64,000 nt of DNA from Hondaea fermentalgiana (GCA_014084085.1 NPFB01000083.1:36569-100568); one strand, 5' to 3'. Shown: positions 8,483-18,572, counted from the stretch's first letter. Numbers and translations: made by a program. Notes: generated from the letters alone by a model not told the origin.

Positions 8483-10210
8483 ATGGTGCAGCTGAAAAGA
8501 CCGGACCATGAGGCTGCACAAAACGCGGTCCACGTGGAAAAGAAGCTCAGAGACCTTTTCAATGCACTCGACAAAAACGGGGATGGCCAGGTTCGCCTCG
8601 AAGTGGCCATCCGGCTCATCAGGTCGATCCTTGGTACCGACGAACTCGACGAGGAGGCTCTTCGCAGACTTTGCCCAAAACAAATGTGCGCCCAAAAGAT
8701 AAGGTATGGTGACTTCCGCGAGCTCATCCAAGTCGCAGGAGCCTGGGTGGTGCTCAGAGATGTGGACAGGACCCACTTTGAACGACGTTGGACGTCGATC
8801 ACGGACCCTGAAAACAACTACACCATTGACTTCCCGCTTCGCAGAAGAGGGTCCACCGCTCCCGGGTCAGGCGATCCACTCTTGGACGCCAATAACCTCC
8901 AAGACGACCCCGAGTATAGCAGAGCCATGTTCTCCGATCGCGTGCAGCGTCTTCGCCTCGTTGAGCCTGACATCCGATCTCACATTTCTAAACGTATTCT
9001 TGCCCACGTCGACGAGGCCAGACCTCTGGCAGAGGAACTCAAGCGTCACATTACCTCGCACAACCACACGCCAGGTGAAGGCGCCGACCCAAGGTCTTCT
9101 TCGATCACTCCCTCAAGACCGGACGAAACCTCTCCGTCGATATCTTCCGCCTCCTCGACCGCACAAGCTGCGGCGTATCGACAGCAGATGCAGTCCTTGG
9201 CGCAGCTGCCGTCTCGACCGGATTCCGAGAGAATGAGTCAAGCCGCAGAAACCGCCGCAAAAGAAATCAAGTCGGAAGTCAGCGACGCCATCGAAGCCTC
9301 GAAACCATTCGCAGAGTCGGCACTCGACGTCGTCAAGTCGTTGGGCGCAGGTGCCATCGCTGGTGCCACGGCGAAAACCGTCATTGCACCTCTCGACCGC
9401 ACAAAGATCATCTTTCAGACCACGGACCGCAAATTCTCTGTTCGGGCCGCTGCCTTGGAAATGAGTCGCATCGTGCGCGAAGACGGCGTTCGTGGCCTCT
9501 GGCGCGGCCACAGCGCCACTCTTTCACGCGTTGCGCCCTATGCTGCGTTGCAGTTTGTCTCATTTGACACCTTCAAAGGTTTGTTGCTGCGAGAGGAAGA
9601 CACGCATCTTACGCCGGTTCGTCGCCTCTTGGCTGGTAGTCTTGCAGGAGCTACATCGGTGTGCGCCACGTATCCACTCGATCTCTTGCGCGCGCGTATG
9701 GCGGTCCAGTCAAAGGCCCATGGCGGCATGCGCCACAATTTTCGAGTCATCCTCCAGAACGAGGGCGTCTCTGGCATGTACAGGGGCCTCGGCCCAACTC
9801 TTTTTGGTATTGTGCCCTACGCTGGTCTTGCCTTCGGCACCTTTGAAACTTTGAAGATTATGGTCTCGCAGCACTATGGCTCAGAAACCGTCACGGCCGG
9901 ACAGCGTCTCGTGTGCGGCGCCTTGGCTGGCTTTATTGCGCAGTCACTCACGTACCCTCTCGATATCGTGCGCCGCCGGATGCAGACCGACGGCATGCAG
10001 CAAATCAAGAATCCGGGCGTTCCTACACAGCGCCAGTACCATTCGATCCTTCAGACTCTGCACAAGGTTGCGCGAACCGAGGGCGTTGTTGGCGGTCTCT
10101 TCAAAGGCCTCAGCATGAACTGGGTCAAGGGTCCAATCTCGCACGGGATCAGTTTTACAACTTTTGATATCATGAAGCGACACTTTGACGTGCAGCCTGC
10201 GCGCAAATAA
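8483..10210 (+). CDS. Mitochondrial carrier (SLC25A42/CoA-transporter-like) with N-terminal EF-hand region
   Basis: 575 residues, nearly twice a plain carrier. Residues 285-575 hold three mitochondrial-carrier repeats with signatures PLDRTK (303-308), PLDLLR (398-403) and PLDIVR (492-497). The first repeat (AKTVIAPLDRTKIIFQ ... LWRGHSATLSRVAPYAALQF) is close to SLC25A42, the CoA/ADP/PAP carrier, and to the related ATP-Mg/Pi carriers. The N-terminal 280 residues start with one EF-hand-like loop, DKNGDGQVRLEV (30-41). It has Asp1, Asn3 and Asp5, but Val in place of the bidentate Glu at position 12, so calcium binding may be weak. A degenerate second EF-hand and a Ser/Thr-rich linker follow. The EF-hand architecture is typical of calcium-regulated SCaMC and aralar carriers, while the carrier half looks CoA-transporter-like. 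Inner mitochondrial membrane location is inferred from the family. Confidence 0.88.
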   Translation: MVQLKRPDHEAAQNAVHVEKKLRDLFNALDKNGDGQVRLEVAIRLIRSILGTDELDEEALRRLCPKQMCAQKIRYGDFRELIQVAGAWVVLRDVDRTHFERRWTSITDPENNYTIDFPLRRRGSTAPGSGDPLLDANNLQDDPEYSRAMFSDRVQRLRLVEPDIRSHISKRILAHVDEARPLAEELKRHITSHNHTPGEGADPRSSSITPSRPDETSPSISSASSTAQAAAYRQQMQSLAQLPSRPDSERMSQAAETAAKEIKSEVSDAIEASKPFAESALDVVKSLGAGAIAGATAKTVIAPLDRTKIIFQTTDRKFSVRAAALEMSRIVREDGVRGLWRGHSATLSRVAPYAALQFVSFDTFKGLLLREEDTHLTPVRRLLAGSLAGATSVCATYPLDLLRARMAVQSKAHGGMRHNFRVILQNEGVSGMYRGLGPTLFGIVPYAGLAFGTFETLKIMVSQHYGSETVTAGQRLVCGALAGFIAQSLTYPLDIVRRRMQTDGMQQIKNPGVPTQRQYHSILQTLHKVARTEGVVGGLFKGLSMNWVKGPISHGISFTTFDIMKRHFDVQPARK

Positions 10211-10645
10211 AAAGGAGAAAGGAGTCCTACATCGAGCAGACGATTTCTATTCCGTGTTGTTTATGTGTATGTCTCTGTTCATCTTCGCGCGCACTGCAAC
10301 CGCTTCGCGTCCCCTAATTTCCGTCCCGCATGACAATTTCTTCGCCTGCAGCTTCTCTCCGCTCAAGTCTCGTCTCGTGTCGGTTCGTCACGTTCCGTCA
10401 TGTTACGTCGCGTCGCGTTGCGTCGCATCACGTCACGTCGTTATGTTCCGTAAAATGTAGCACTACTAAGTAATTCACCCTATTCATCTCTGAGAGAAAA
10501 AGTAAAACCGTTCTGTCGTCCATGATCTCTTTTTTCAGTCTCGTTCAATGGTCCCATTTTTGTTCTAATCTTTGGGGGAAGAAGAAATGGACAAAATCGT
10601 GATTTACAGCATACTACTTTTAAATTAAAATCCACAGCCCCCCTA
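10211..10645. other. Convergent intergenic region, carrier gene / PH-like gene
   Basis: 3' UTR space between two convergent genes. A degenerate CGTCR pentamer array (CGTCACGTTCCGTCATGTTACGTCG type) lies at about 10375-10445. No gene is seen. Confidence 0.5.
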
Positions 10646-12736
10646 CTACTTGTTGTCAAGAAAACCGCCCGTCGCCTCCCCCGAGGCACGAAGGTTCTCA
10701 TTATTGCTACCGATCCCATTAAAGTATTCATTATCACCATCATCACCATCAAAATCATCATCATCATCATCATCATCATCGAAATCCGCAGCATCACCGG
10801 CCTCACTGAGGGCCGCCGAGCCGTCGCTTTCGGTCTCGCTATCCGCATCGTCGGCAGGGATCTCGCCGCGTGCACGGGCCACCGCCCAATGAAATGCTGA
10901 GAGCCAATCCTTGCGCTGCGCGTTCAGAAGACGCTCCCTGTGCTGCGGATTCATGTCTTTCGGATAGCCTGGGATCTCCAAATTTAGCGTGTAATCCGCC
11001 CACACGAGGGAAAAACATGCGCCCACCGATTCCTTGTTGCCAGATCGGTGAAAACCTGGCGTTTTATGGCCATGCTCAATGCGCTCAACCCGAGCAAGCT
11101 TGAGCTCAGTCCTTTCGACCTTTTTCAAGTCCAGCTTGGCATAAAAGACATTCTGGAGCTGCGCATCGCAGTACACGAGGCGCAAATGAGGCTTTCCGCG
11201 TCGCCCATGCTTGAGAAAAATTGCCCCACGCGTGAGACGCTCCTTGTGGTGCTCATGCTCGACGCGTTGCAGTTTCTTGCGATGCCGTGCCTCGTTTGCT
11301 TTCTTTTGCTCTGCAAGGCGTTGCGCAGAAAGTTTCACACGCCGAGAAAGTTGCAGAGTCTGCTGTTGCAGCTTTTTCACCTCACGCTCTCGAGCCTCGA
11401 GTGCCCGTTCTTTGTCTACAATTGCCTGTGCAAGATGCATTTCCCGTTTGCGGTGGCCCCTTTCGGATTTTGCAAGCCGTTTTTCCCAATGCTCCTCTCT
11501 CTCCTTTGCTGCTGCAGCAGCAGCAGCAGTAGCTTCTGCGCTAGCGGCGGCTCGAAGAGGTGCTGCCCGGCCAGTCTGACGCTCTGCTGCGCCTCGTTTC
11601 TGGCTCGTGGAGTTGTTTTGGGTAACGGAGCTTCTGCCAATACCCCTAGCCGAAGCCTCGGCATCGTCTTGAGCGGGATCTTGGTCTGATGTTGCTGCTG
11701 CTGCTGCTGTTGCTTGCGCCTCTGTCTGCGCTGTACGAAACGAGTCGACTCCTTTCGAATGCAGGAAGTCAAAGGGGGCGCGAAGAATGGCAAGATTATC
11801 ATCATCATCATGATCATTTTCATGTTCATGCTCAGATTGTTCATGCATAAACGCGTGAATGCTGCCCCCGGCTCCTCGAGATGCACTGTCAGAACGTGCG
11901 TCCAGAGATTCGTCAAGGGAGCCGCTGTGGGCACTCCGCACCGTCGCACGCGATGAAGTGTCCCTGTTTGATTGATTTGTAAGCGGAATGTGCGTCGTAA
12001 AGCGATAGGCTCGCTTCCGATCAATAAATGGTTCGAGGTGGTCCTCGCCGTCCATACCATCTTGCGCTACGATATCTGTGCCTGGTGATCGAGTATGTCT
12101 GAACCACTTTAGATACTTTCCGCTTCGTGCAGAAGACGTTTGGCCCCTTGCCTTGGACGGAAGGCCGCCAAGACCTTCCATGCGCGCACCTACAGCTTGT
12201 CGCTGAAGTTGTGAAATTGGCGCAGAAGATGGAACAGAAGCATAGAGAATGTGGTCTTCATTACGCTCCCCCGAGCGTGCAAGCGAAGCCTCCAATTTGC
12301 GATCAAACTCAAGAATCTGAGACGTCGCAGCGTCGATATCCTCGTTTCCCTGAATAGCATTGCCATTGCGCTCGGAGACCACAGGCACAGATGAAGATGG
12401 TCTTCTTGAAGCATAGCTTGCTGAAGGGGGCGCAAGTGCAAGATTGGGAGTTCTTGTATCATGGCGAGATGATCTTGCGCTGCTCCTTTTCAGGTTGTCA
12501 TTGCTGGGCCTCGGTCTCCTCGTTTTAGATTTGGTTCCGGTCTTTATCGAATACGAGGTTGCGTCCGAGGCGTGGTCGGCCAAGAACTGCAAGTCTACGG
12601 AGCCGCTTCGATGGACTTTGGCTCGCGTGGGCCCCACCTGGATTTCCACGCTCTCCGCGTCGCTATCTGCCTCGTCGTCCACGTCGCTGTCGACAAAGGC
12701 TCTGGCACCAGCTCGTCGTAAGGCGCTGCGCCGCAT
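10646..12736 (-). CDS. Coiled-coil protein with C-terminal PH-like domain
   Basis: The ATG at 12736 (MRRSALRRAGARAFVDSD) gives 696 residues; a GTG three codons upstream is less likely. The first 400 residues are low complexity, Ser/Arg/Asp-rich and probably disordered. A charged coiled coil (about 405-500; KEREEHWEKRLAKSERG, EAREREVKKLQQQTLQ) leads into a PH-like fold at about 505-640: GAIFLKHGRRGKPHLRLV, KLARVERIEHGHKT, GACFSLVWADYTLNLE, RKDWLSAFHWAV. This resembles the PH domains of phospholipase C-type and plant/protist signalling proteins, which bind phosphoinositides. The C-terminus is acidic, with a run of nine Asp encoded by an (ATC)n repeat at about 10750-10780 that is likely length-variable. 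Function beyond possible membrane or phosphoinositide binding is unknown. Confidence 0.65.
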   Translation of the reverse strand: MRRSALRRAGARAFVDSDVDDEADSDAESVEIQVGPTRAKVHRSGSVDLQFLADHASDATSYSIKTGTKSKTRRPRPSNDNLKRSSARSSRHDTRTPNLALAPPSASYASRRPSSSVPVVSERNGNAIQGNEDIDAATSQILEFDRKLEASLARSGERNEDHILYASVPSSAPISQLQRQAVGARMEGLGGLPSKARGQTSSARSGKYLKWFRHTRSPGTDIVAQDGMDGEDHLEPFIDRKRAYRFTTHIPLTNQSNRDTSSRATVRSAHSGSLDESLDARSDSASRGAGGSIHAFMHEQSEHEHENDHDDDDNLAILRAPFDFLHSKGVDSFRTAQTEAQATAAAAATSDQDPAQDDAEASARGIGRSSVTQNNSTSQKRGAAERQTGRAAPLRAAASAEATAAAAAAAKEREEHWEKRLAKSERGHRKREMHLAQAIVDKERALEAREREVKKLQQQTLQLSRRVKLSAQRLAEQKKANEARHRKKLQRVEHEHHKERLTRGAIFLKHGRRGKPHLRLVYCDAQLQNVFYAKLDLKKVERTELKLARVERIEHGHKTPGFHRSGNKESVGACFSLVWADYTLNLEIPGYPKDMNPQHRERLLNAQRKDWLSAFHWAVARARGEIPADDADSETESDGSAALSEAGDAADFDDDDDDDDDFDGDDGDNEYFNGIGSNNENLRASGEATGGFLDNK

Positions 12737-13451
12737 CTCGTGCACTCTTTTTGCAGAAGAGCTATCGCTACTAACCTAAGAAAACCAACACCCGGGCCTG
12801 CCAGCGAGCCAGCCACCCAGCTTGTCAAGCTGGCTCGGGCGAGGTTTGACGTACGCTCAAGCACGAGCTACAAAGAAGTCCGCAGGCAAAAAGACTGCAC
12901 GCACGCATGCCACCTCGCAGGACCACATTGGGTGCGTGGCATAAAAAACCAAAATGGAGACGAGGAAGATGAGGAGCGAAACGGCGTTCCGACTTTGTTC
13001 GAAAATTGTTCCACCGCAACGCATTTTGCGATCATGAAGTGGGCCGCCAAAAATACACACGAACGACCGACGCTGCAGTGATTTCTCAGCGCGCTGCAGG
13101 AGGACGCCATTCGGTGGCGGAGCAAAAGAGACGTGCCTCCAAGAGAGAGAAACAAAAAGCATTATCAACTCGAACGTCTAGGCCTAGGAGTTGCGAGGGA
13201 GGAATCAGCGGTCCCAGGTTCTTTGTTTGTTCCCTGATGGTTCCGCAAAACTAACGCATGTTTCTCGCACGCGATGTGTCGCAAGCTAGACAGAAGCGAG
13301 ACGCGAGACGCGAACGGCGAGAAGAGGATCACGATCGGCAGGCACACGGCATCTGGCTGACACACACAAGGGCGCGGGGTCACCGAAGTGAGCGCCAGCC
13401 TGAAGCGACTGATCAAGGGGGCAGAAAAAGGGCAAAGAAACCGAAAACGAA
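12737..13451. other. Divergent intergenic region, PH-like gene / RIIa gene
   Basis: Shared upstream region of two divergent genes. Short open frames here have no recognisable products. Nothing else is supported. Confidence 0.5.
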
Positions 13452-13748
13452 ATGGCGGACCAGCAAAACGGCGCCTCTGCGCTCACGCCAGAGCAGCAGG
13501 AAATGCTCAACGAAAAGAAGGTCATGCTGCGTCTCGAGAACGAGCAGTATCTGCGGGACCACCCCGAGCTCAAGGGCATGCTCAACAAATTCTTTCTCAA
13601 GGTTCTTAATGAGCGGCCTGATGACATTGAGAGCTTTGCAGCAAAATACTTTACGGATTCCGCCTCGTACGAGGCCGCGGGCGTCAAACCCAACGCAACG
13701 CGCAAACAATCCGGGGGTGACATGCCTAATCCTGAAATGGACGCATAA
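13452..13748 (+). CDS. RIIa-domain protein (RIIAD1-like), probably ciliary
   Basis: 98 residues. An N-terminal Glu/Gln-rich helix (TPEQQEMLNEKKVMLRLENE) leads into QYLRDHPELKGMLNKFF, LKVLNERPDDIESFAAKYF and TDSASY. The pattern 'YLxxHPEL ... F ... RPxDIxxFAAxYFTD' is the dimerization/docking fold of the PKA regulatory subunit, as found in RIIAD1, ROPN1 and radial-spoke proteins. Length and order match RIIAD1 best. Such proteins bind amphipathic helices of AKAP-like partners in cilia and flagella, so its presence suggests the organism has a flagellated stage (inference). The start is the first ATG in frame, in a good context (AACGAAATGG). Confidence 0.85.
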   Translation: MADQQNGASALTPEQQEMLNEKKVMLRLENEQYLRDHPELKGMLNKFFLKVLNERPDDIESFAAKYFTDSASYEAAGVKPNATRKQSGGDMPNPEMDA

Positions 13749-14143
13749 GCGCAGCAAAGCACCTACTCTATCTTCCGCTCGCGGAATTTATCATTTTTGT
13801 TCCCTCTATACATTGATGTGCTCCTTTTGATTGATTGAATGATTGGACTGATCTGTTGATTGCCTCACGATTCGTGTCAACGCTGACGGGAAGGTCTTAC
13901 GTGGGTAAAAGTAGGCAGTATGCAGGGAGTCTCTTTCTTTAGTGGGAATAAAGCTTCGTGTGAGGTCTTGGCTTCGAATGGTTGGGTACAGTATTGTATG
14001 AATGGTGTTATCTTGATTGACATGGTCAAGAAACATCGTAGATTTTCCAAGGGCGAATATGCGCTTCGCCAGAAGGGTTGTTATCGCTGTCGCTGCTGCC
14101 TATGCAGACTGTGAGGCGGAGACGTCTTATAAGCATCATCTTA
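13749..14143. other. Convergent intergenic region, RIIa gene / cyclase gene
   Basis: AT-richer than its surroundings, with a TTGATTGATTGAATGATTGG stretch at about 13825. It looks like two 3' UTRs back to back. No gene is seen. Confidence 0.5.
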
Positions 14144-17100
14144 TTACTGATCGACAGAAAGAAAATAAGTCTGCTGAGGTGGAGAGATCGGCGAAAGATC
14201 AATGACCTCTCGAGGTTCAATCCGGAAGAGGCCCTTCGCGCTTGGCCGCGCCATAAGCGCGTCAACTGTGGCTTGTGAAATGTGGACGCGCCCAGGCTTA
14301 CCCTTGGCTTCCATCATGTTGGCGAGAGAAACGCTGTCCCCGAAAATATGGTAGCGAGGGTCTTTGTAACCGACCACGCCTGCGATCGCCGAGCCAACAT
14401 GAATTCCAATGCGAATCTGAATGTCGGGCACGGGAATATCCTCCGATAGCGATGCGTCACTCTGATCGCGCAACACATGAATTTCCTCTTGTTCATCATC
14501 ATCGTCCTTGTCAGCGACTTCAGGAGGGGACGCGCTCACTAATGCCTTGGCCAAATGATCCCCGTTGCTGCTAGCAACGCTATCAATGGACTTGATACGC
14601 GCGCGTTCCTGCATGATCTCGCTGCGAGTACTGTGCAATCTTTCAAAATTACTTGTCGTCGAAAGAATCCTTTTCTCGCGCGTCGCCGCGCGACGTTTCT
14701 CGTCACGCTCGCGTAAAAGAATGTTATGGGCGACTTGCCGCAAGTCGGTAATAGAGTTCATCATCTCCACTGAGGCGCGCGCTACGCGCTCCGTGTGGTC
14801 CTCAGACGGCTCGGGACAGCCGCCCACGACAAAGTAGGCGTCGCCAATGATTTCCACCTTGTAAAGTCCATACTTCTCGCTGATCGTGTCAAATCTTGTG
14901 TACATTGCATTAAGAAAGTCCGTGAGAGACAACGGGGAAATGTTGCTGGAAAACTTTGTGAAACCGACCATGTCTGTAAAGAGAATGGTCACATTATCGA
15001 AATTATCGACAATGCGGCTTTGCTCGCCATTCATGAGCTTTGGCACAATGCTTTGCGGGAGCAACTGCGAGAGAAGCTGCGTCGTCTGGCTCTGCTGTTG
15101 GTGCAGCTTGATGCTTTGGTCCATGATAAGCCGACTCTGGCAAAAGTCCTGGAAGAGAAAGAGGTCTTGCAGCGCAACACACCACGTTTGCAGAGCAATT
15201 GTTGCAAACAGGTAGACCACGTGACTCGCAACATCCTCGCCGGTGAGCATGGCCTCGGTCTCATAGTCGCCCGTCGTTTTGCTTTCCGCAATGTATCGAT
15301 AGTACTTTTTATCTGCAGAGGGATTGTGAAATGCTTCTTGCGCATAGAGAACTCCCTCCGCCGCGAATGAAGCGATAGTGGTCACCAGGATACGATGCGA
15401 GAGCGGTATGAGCTGCTGGTGGAAGAGAAATGTGACAATGACCATTAGAAAGGACGGATTTGGGAAGGTCATCATTACATTGAAGTACCCGATGCACCCG
15501 CACACCATGAGAAACGCGACTTCGAGGACGAGCGCAATATATGTGGTGTCCCATTCGAGCCGTAGCATTGCCTGCAGAGTCCCGCTTAACGCGAGGACTG
15601 CAGCGGTCACTGTAATAAGCATGAGATATTCGGCCCGTTCAAAGGTACTGGACGTGGTCGTCGCGTCCGTGTCCGATGTGACACTGTTTGTTTGATTTGA
15701 TGCAGCATCTTCGTCTCCGTTCCGAGTGTTGAGTGTGAAGAAGAGCACAAGTTCTGCGATCAAGGCCACGGGAATAATGAAAAGCAGAAAGCTTGTAAAG
15801 CGCTGAATAGTCATGCGCCCGCGCTGCTGCTGTGCAAACTCAAACTCGGGGGAACCTTGGGAAAACATGCGCGAAATTGTGCTGCAAAATCCGCCCCGCT
15901 TGAAAAACGCAGCAGCCCCACTTCGCTCAAAATCAATCTCTGCGTGATACTCGGCAGCATAAGAGTCGACGCTGAGAGCCTGAGCCCGGATGTAACTCTT
16001 CATGCGCTCTTCTTCCTTTTCGAGACCCGCGGAGCGTTCCTTTGCGCTGCTGATGCTCGGCGCCAGCTGGACTGAATTATTGTCATCTTTTGGGGTCGCG
16101 ACAAGAGAAGAGTCCGACGAGACCTTTTCGGGGGAAGGAGCCACCTTGGAGCGACGGGTTGACCCTCGTAGCGAGGCGAACCCGTTCGTTGACCATGTGT
16201 TGAACAGCGAATTGTGATTCGTCGCAATATGTTCCATCATCTCGGACTTGTTGTTCACGAGCATGTTCTGCTCGAAAGCGTCGAGAGTGTCGCGACGGCT
16301 CAAAAGAAAATATGTGTCCATGTTTCCCTTGCCTTTCACAAATATGCTTCCACGATGCTCGAGAATGAATTTCTTGGCGAGAAGCTTGTGCGTGGACGAT
16401 GAAATTTGAATGCGGCCTCGAGGACAGGTTGATTCCATGCGGGAAGCGGTATTCACGGGGTCTCCAAACAGCTTAAATCGAGGGCTGTGCTGACCGACAA
16501 CGCCAGCAACCACGCTTCCTGTGTTGAGACCGATGCGAATCTCCACGTCCTGCGTCATTGTTGGAATAATGCGGCGAAGCGCTCGATTGATTTCTGGCAT
16601 GAGCGACATAAACTCAATCGCAAGCTCCGCGACATCCTCCGCGTGCCTTCGAGAACGCTGCGGGCAGCCGCCCACAACCATGTAGACCTCGGCAATGGTC
16701 TCTACCTTGTAAACATCGTAGTTTTCGAGCGCAGAGTCGAAAACAGAAAATATGGTGTTGAGGATGTCGACGAGTTCCTCACGGGTCTGGCGGGACGAGA
16801 TTGCGCTAAAGTCACACACTTCCACAAACATAACCGTCACTGAGCTGAACTTCTCTGCGATGCGTACAGGTGCCTCTGTGTCGTCGCGTTCCTGCAGAAT
16901 TTCGGCAATGACGTCGGGGAGCATACTTCGTAAAAGGTTTCGCGTTTTGGCCGTCTCCTTTTCCACGGCCCCTGTCCGCAGCAAGAGAACGTGCTGGCTT
17001 ATAATGGCACGTCGTTGATTGAGCTCGCGGTGATAGGTGACATATGTGAGGAAGAACTGCGCTGCTAACGTGGTACCCACCAGAATCAATATAGTTTGAA

Positions 17101-17689
17101 GTGAGAGACTGGTGTTGCCGGCAGCATAGGCCTGCCTCCAAACGATAAAAGCCACAGCCGTGTAGGCCAGATTCATCAACGATACAACAATTGTGCTGTG
17201 TAATAAGGTCATTGGTGTGCTGGTGAAGAGAACGATGCTAAGAAGCACCGGGTTCATGTTGCTCAAGTTTGCTTCCTGGACTTTGGACCAGATGATGCCG
17301 ATGCCAAAACTCATGAATGCTATCCCGAGAATCAGTTGAGCATGTCGGACGTAGAATCTCGACGATATCAAAATAAACGCCACGGGCAAGAGTACCGAAA
17401 GGGCAGTATAGAACGAGAGCGGGTCTCCAAGCAAGACTGTTAAACATAAGAAGAAGATCCACGCGCATAGACAAAGCACCTTGAGTATTGGTCGGAAGCG
17501 GATCGCGCTAAGGCGCAAGAACTCTGTTTCCAACATGGCGCAAGTCACTGGATCGCCCACGAACCGGAGCCAAGGCTGGCTCACCTCGACCCGTGCCACA
17601 TGTTGCCGAAGATGTTTGAAGTTTCGTTTCAATTCGGCCCTCTGCTCGGCCTTAACTTTGGAGGCTTGTCGTTTGAGATGGCCAGGCAT
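14144..17689 (-). CDS. Twelve-transmembrane nucleotidyl cyclase with two class III catalytic domains
   Basis: 1181 residues laid out as six TM helices (about 68-217), cyclase domain 1 (283-440), a linker, six TM helices (630-840) and cyclase domain 2 (898-1178). This is the topology of animal membrane adenylyl cyclases. Domain 1 keeps the transition-state Asn413 and Arg417 (PVNTASRMES), but both metal-binding Asp are Glu (FVEVCDF, Glu290; TIAEVYM, Glu334). Domain 2 keeps both metal Asp (FTDMVGF, Asp906; IIGDAYF, Asp950), but Asn and Arg are Ser1121 and Met1125 (SVSLANMM). A dimer would therefore have one competent composite site, with the two roles in the opposite order to mammalian C1/C2. 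The base-recognition pair in domain 1 is Glu330/Lys406, neither the Lys/Asp of adenylyl nor the Glu/Cys of guanylyl cyclases, so cAMP versus cGMP is undecided. Domain 2 has a charged insert at about 985-1085. Confidence 0.92.
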   Translation of the reverse strand: MPGHLKRQASKVKAEQRAELKRNFKHLRQHVARVEVSQPWLRFVGDPVTCAMLETEFLRLSAIRFRPILKVLCLCAWIFFLCLTVLLGDPLSFYTALSVLLPVAFILISSRFYVRHAQLILGIAFMSFGIGIIWSKVQEANLSNMNPVLLSIVLFTSTPMTLLHSTIVVSLMNLAYTAVAFIVWRQAYAAGNTSLSLQTILILVGTTLAAQFFLTYVTYHRELNQRRAIISQHVLLLRTGAVEKETAKTRNLLRSMLPDVIAEILQERDDTEAPVRIAEKFSSVTVMFVEVCDFSAISSRQTREELVDILNTIFSVFDSALENYDVYKVETIAEVYMVVGGCPQRSRRHAEDVAELAIEFMSLMPEINRALRRIIPTMTQDVEIRIGLNTGSVVAGVVGQHSPRFKLFGDPVNTASRMESTCPRGRIQISSSTHKLLAKKFILEHRGSIFVKGKGNMDTYFLLSRRDTLDAFEQNMLVNNKSEMMEHIATNHNSLFNTWSTNGFASLRGSTRRSKVAPSPEKVSSDSSLVATPKDDNNSVQLAPSISSAKERSAGLEKEEERMKSYIRAQALSVDSYAAEYHAEIDFERSGAAAFFKRGGFCSTISRMFSQGSPEFEFAQQQRGRMTIQRFTSFLLFIIPVALIAELVLFFTLNTRNGDEDAASNQTNSVTSDTDATTTSSTFERAEYLMLITVTAAVLALSGTLQAMLRLEWDTTYIALVLEVAFLMVCGCIGYFNVMMTFPNPSFLMVIVTFLFHQQLIPLSHRILVTTIASFAAEGVLYAQEAFHNPSADKKYYRYIAESKTTGDYETEAMLTGEDVASHVVYLFATIALQTWCVALQDLFLFQDFCQSRLIMDQSIKLHQQQSQTTQLLSQLLPQSIVPKLMNGEQSRIVDNFDNVTILFTDMVGFTKFSSNISPLSLTDFLNAMYTRFDTISEKYGLYKVEIIGDAYFVVGGCPEPSEDHTERVARASVEMMNSITDLRQVAHNILLRERDEKRRAATREKRILSTTSNFERLHSTRSEIMQERARIKSIDSVASSNGDHLAKALVSASPPEVADKDDDDEQEEIHVLRDQSDASLSEDIPVPDIQIRIGIHVGSAIAGVVGYKDPRYHIFGDSVSLANMMEAKGKPGRVHISQATVDALMARPSAKGLFRIEPREVIDLSPISPPQQTYFLSVDQ

Positions 17690-18572
17690 TTTATCAACAG
17701 CTTCTTGGCGTCTTTGCTGTTCGTAGGAGCCTCGTTGAACTTGTATTCGTCGTCGTCCCTGTTGTTGTTGTTGGTTTTTGTTGTTGTTGTTGTTTCACGC
17801 GCAGCTTTCGCACGTCTCTCGCGTGCCTCTTTCGTGAAGCGCGCAGCTTGTAAGCTAAACGAGTCACCTAGCCAGCTAGCCAGCCAGCCAGCCAGCCAGC
17901 TAACTTGGCTAGCTAGCCAGCCAGCCTGCGTGCTGGTCTACGCGTCTGCTTGCCTGCGTGCCAGCCGGCGCGCCGCACCCGAGCGGGCGAGCGTACAAGC
18001 GGCTGTAGCACAGAAAAAAGAACTAGCCTCGTGTCGCCACCAAAAGAAGCCGCCGGACAGGAGCGAGCAAGCGCGCAGTCGCTCGCAAGCGGAAGAGGTA
18101 GATAGGTGGGTGGGTGTACCTGTCCGTACCTCTCATCTAATTGATGTGAAAGCTCGCAGTTGCTCCGTCCAGGACGCAGGTTGGTAAGCGACTCTGACAG
18201 TCTGCGCCCAATCATACTTTTACTATTTTACGTAGGTAATACCTAAGACCTTCCTCCCCGGCGCCGCGCAGGTGAGTCAACGGACATCTGCCTTTCACCC
18301 ACGTCGATGGTGTTTTCTTTGCAATGAAACCAAGTAGTCCTAGGCCTAGCTTTTTTGTTTTAGCAAAATGAAACATTGGTTTGCGCTGACAGTGATTTCA
18401 GCGCAGCTCGCTTTTCTTCCTGTCCATCCGCCCGTACGTGGACCCGCCCATCCGTCCGCGACCTGATGCGTGAAGGAAAGATGGAACCAGGCCCTACATT
18501 AGACCTAGGAAATCTGATTGACACGGGACAGGCGCAAGCTAAAGGGCTCTACTATCATAAAAAGCGAAAAGG
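17690..18572. other. Upstream region of cyclase gene, repeat-rich
   Basis: It contains interrupted (TTG)n at about 17758-17795 and an AGCC/CCAG tract with GCTAGC palindromes at about 17868-17925. The rest is unremarkable promoter and 3' UTR DNA between two minus-strand genes. No gene is supported. Confidence 0.5.

Noticed and set aside
7862..8776. Minus-strand 304-codon frame over the carrier leader
   Set aside because: Overlaps the carrier N-terminus and a repeat-rich leader; product is low complexity.
10744..10782. ATC/CAT repeat as a CRISPR-like or regulatory array
   Set aside because: It is a trinucleotide microsatellite encoding a poly-Asp run in the PH-like protein; there are no spacers.
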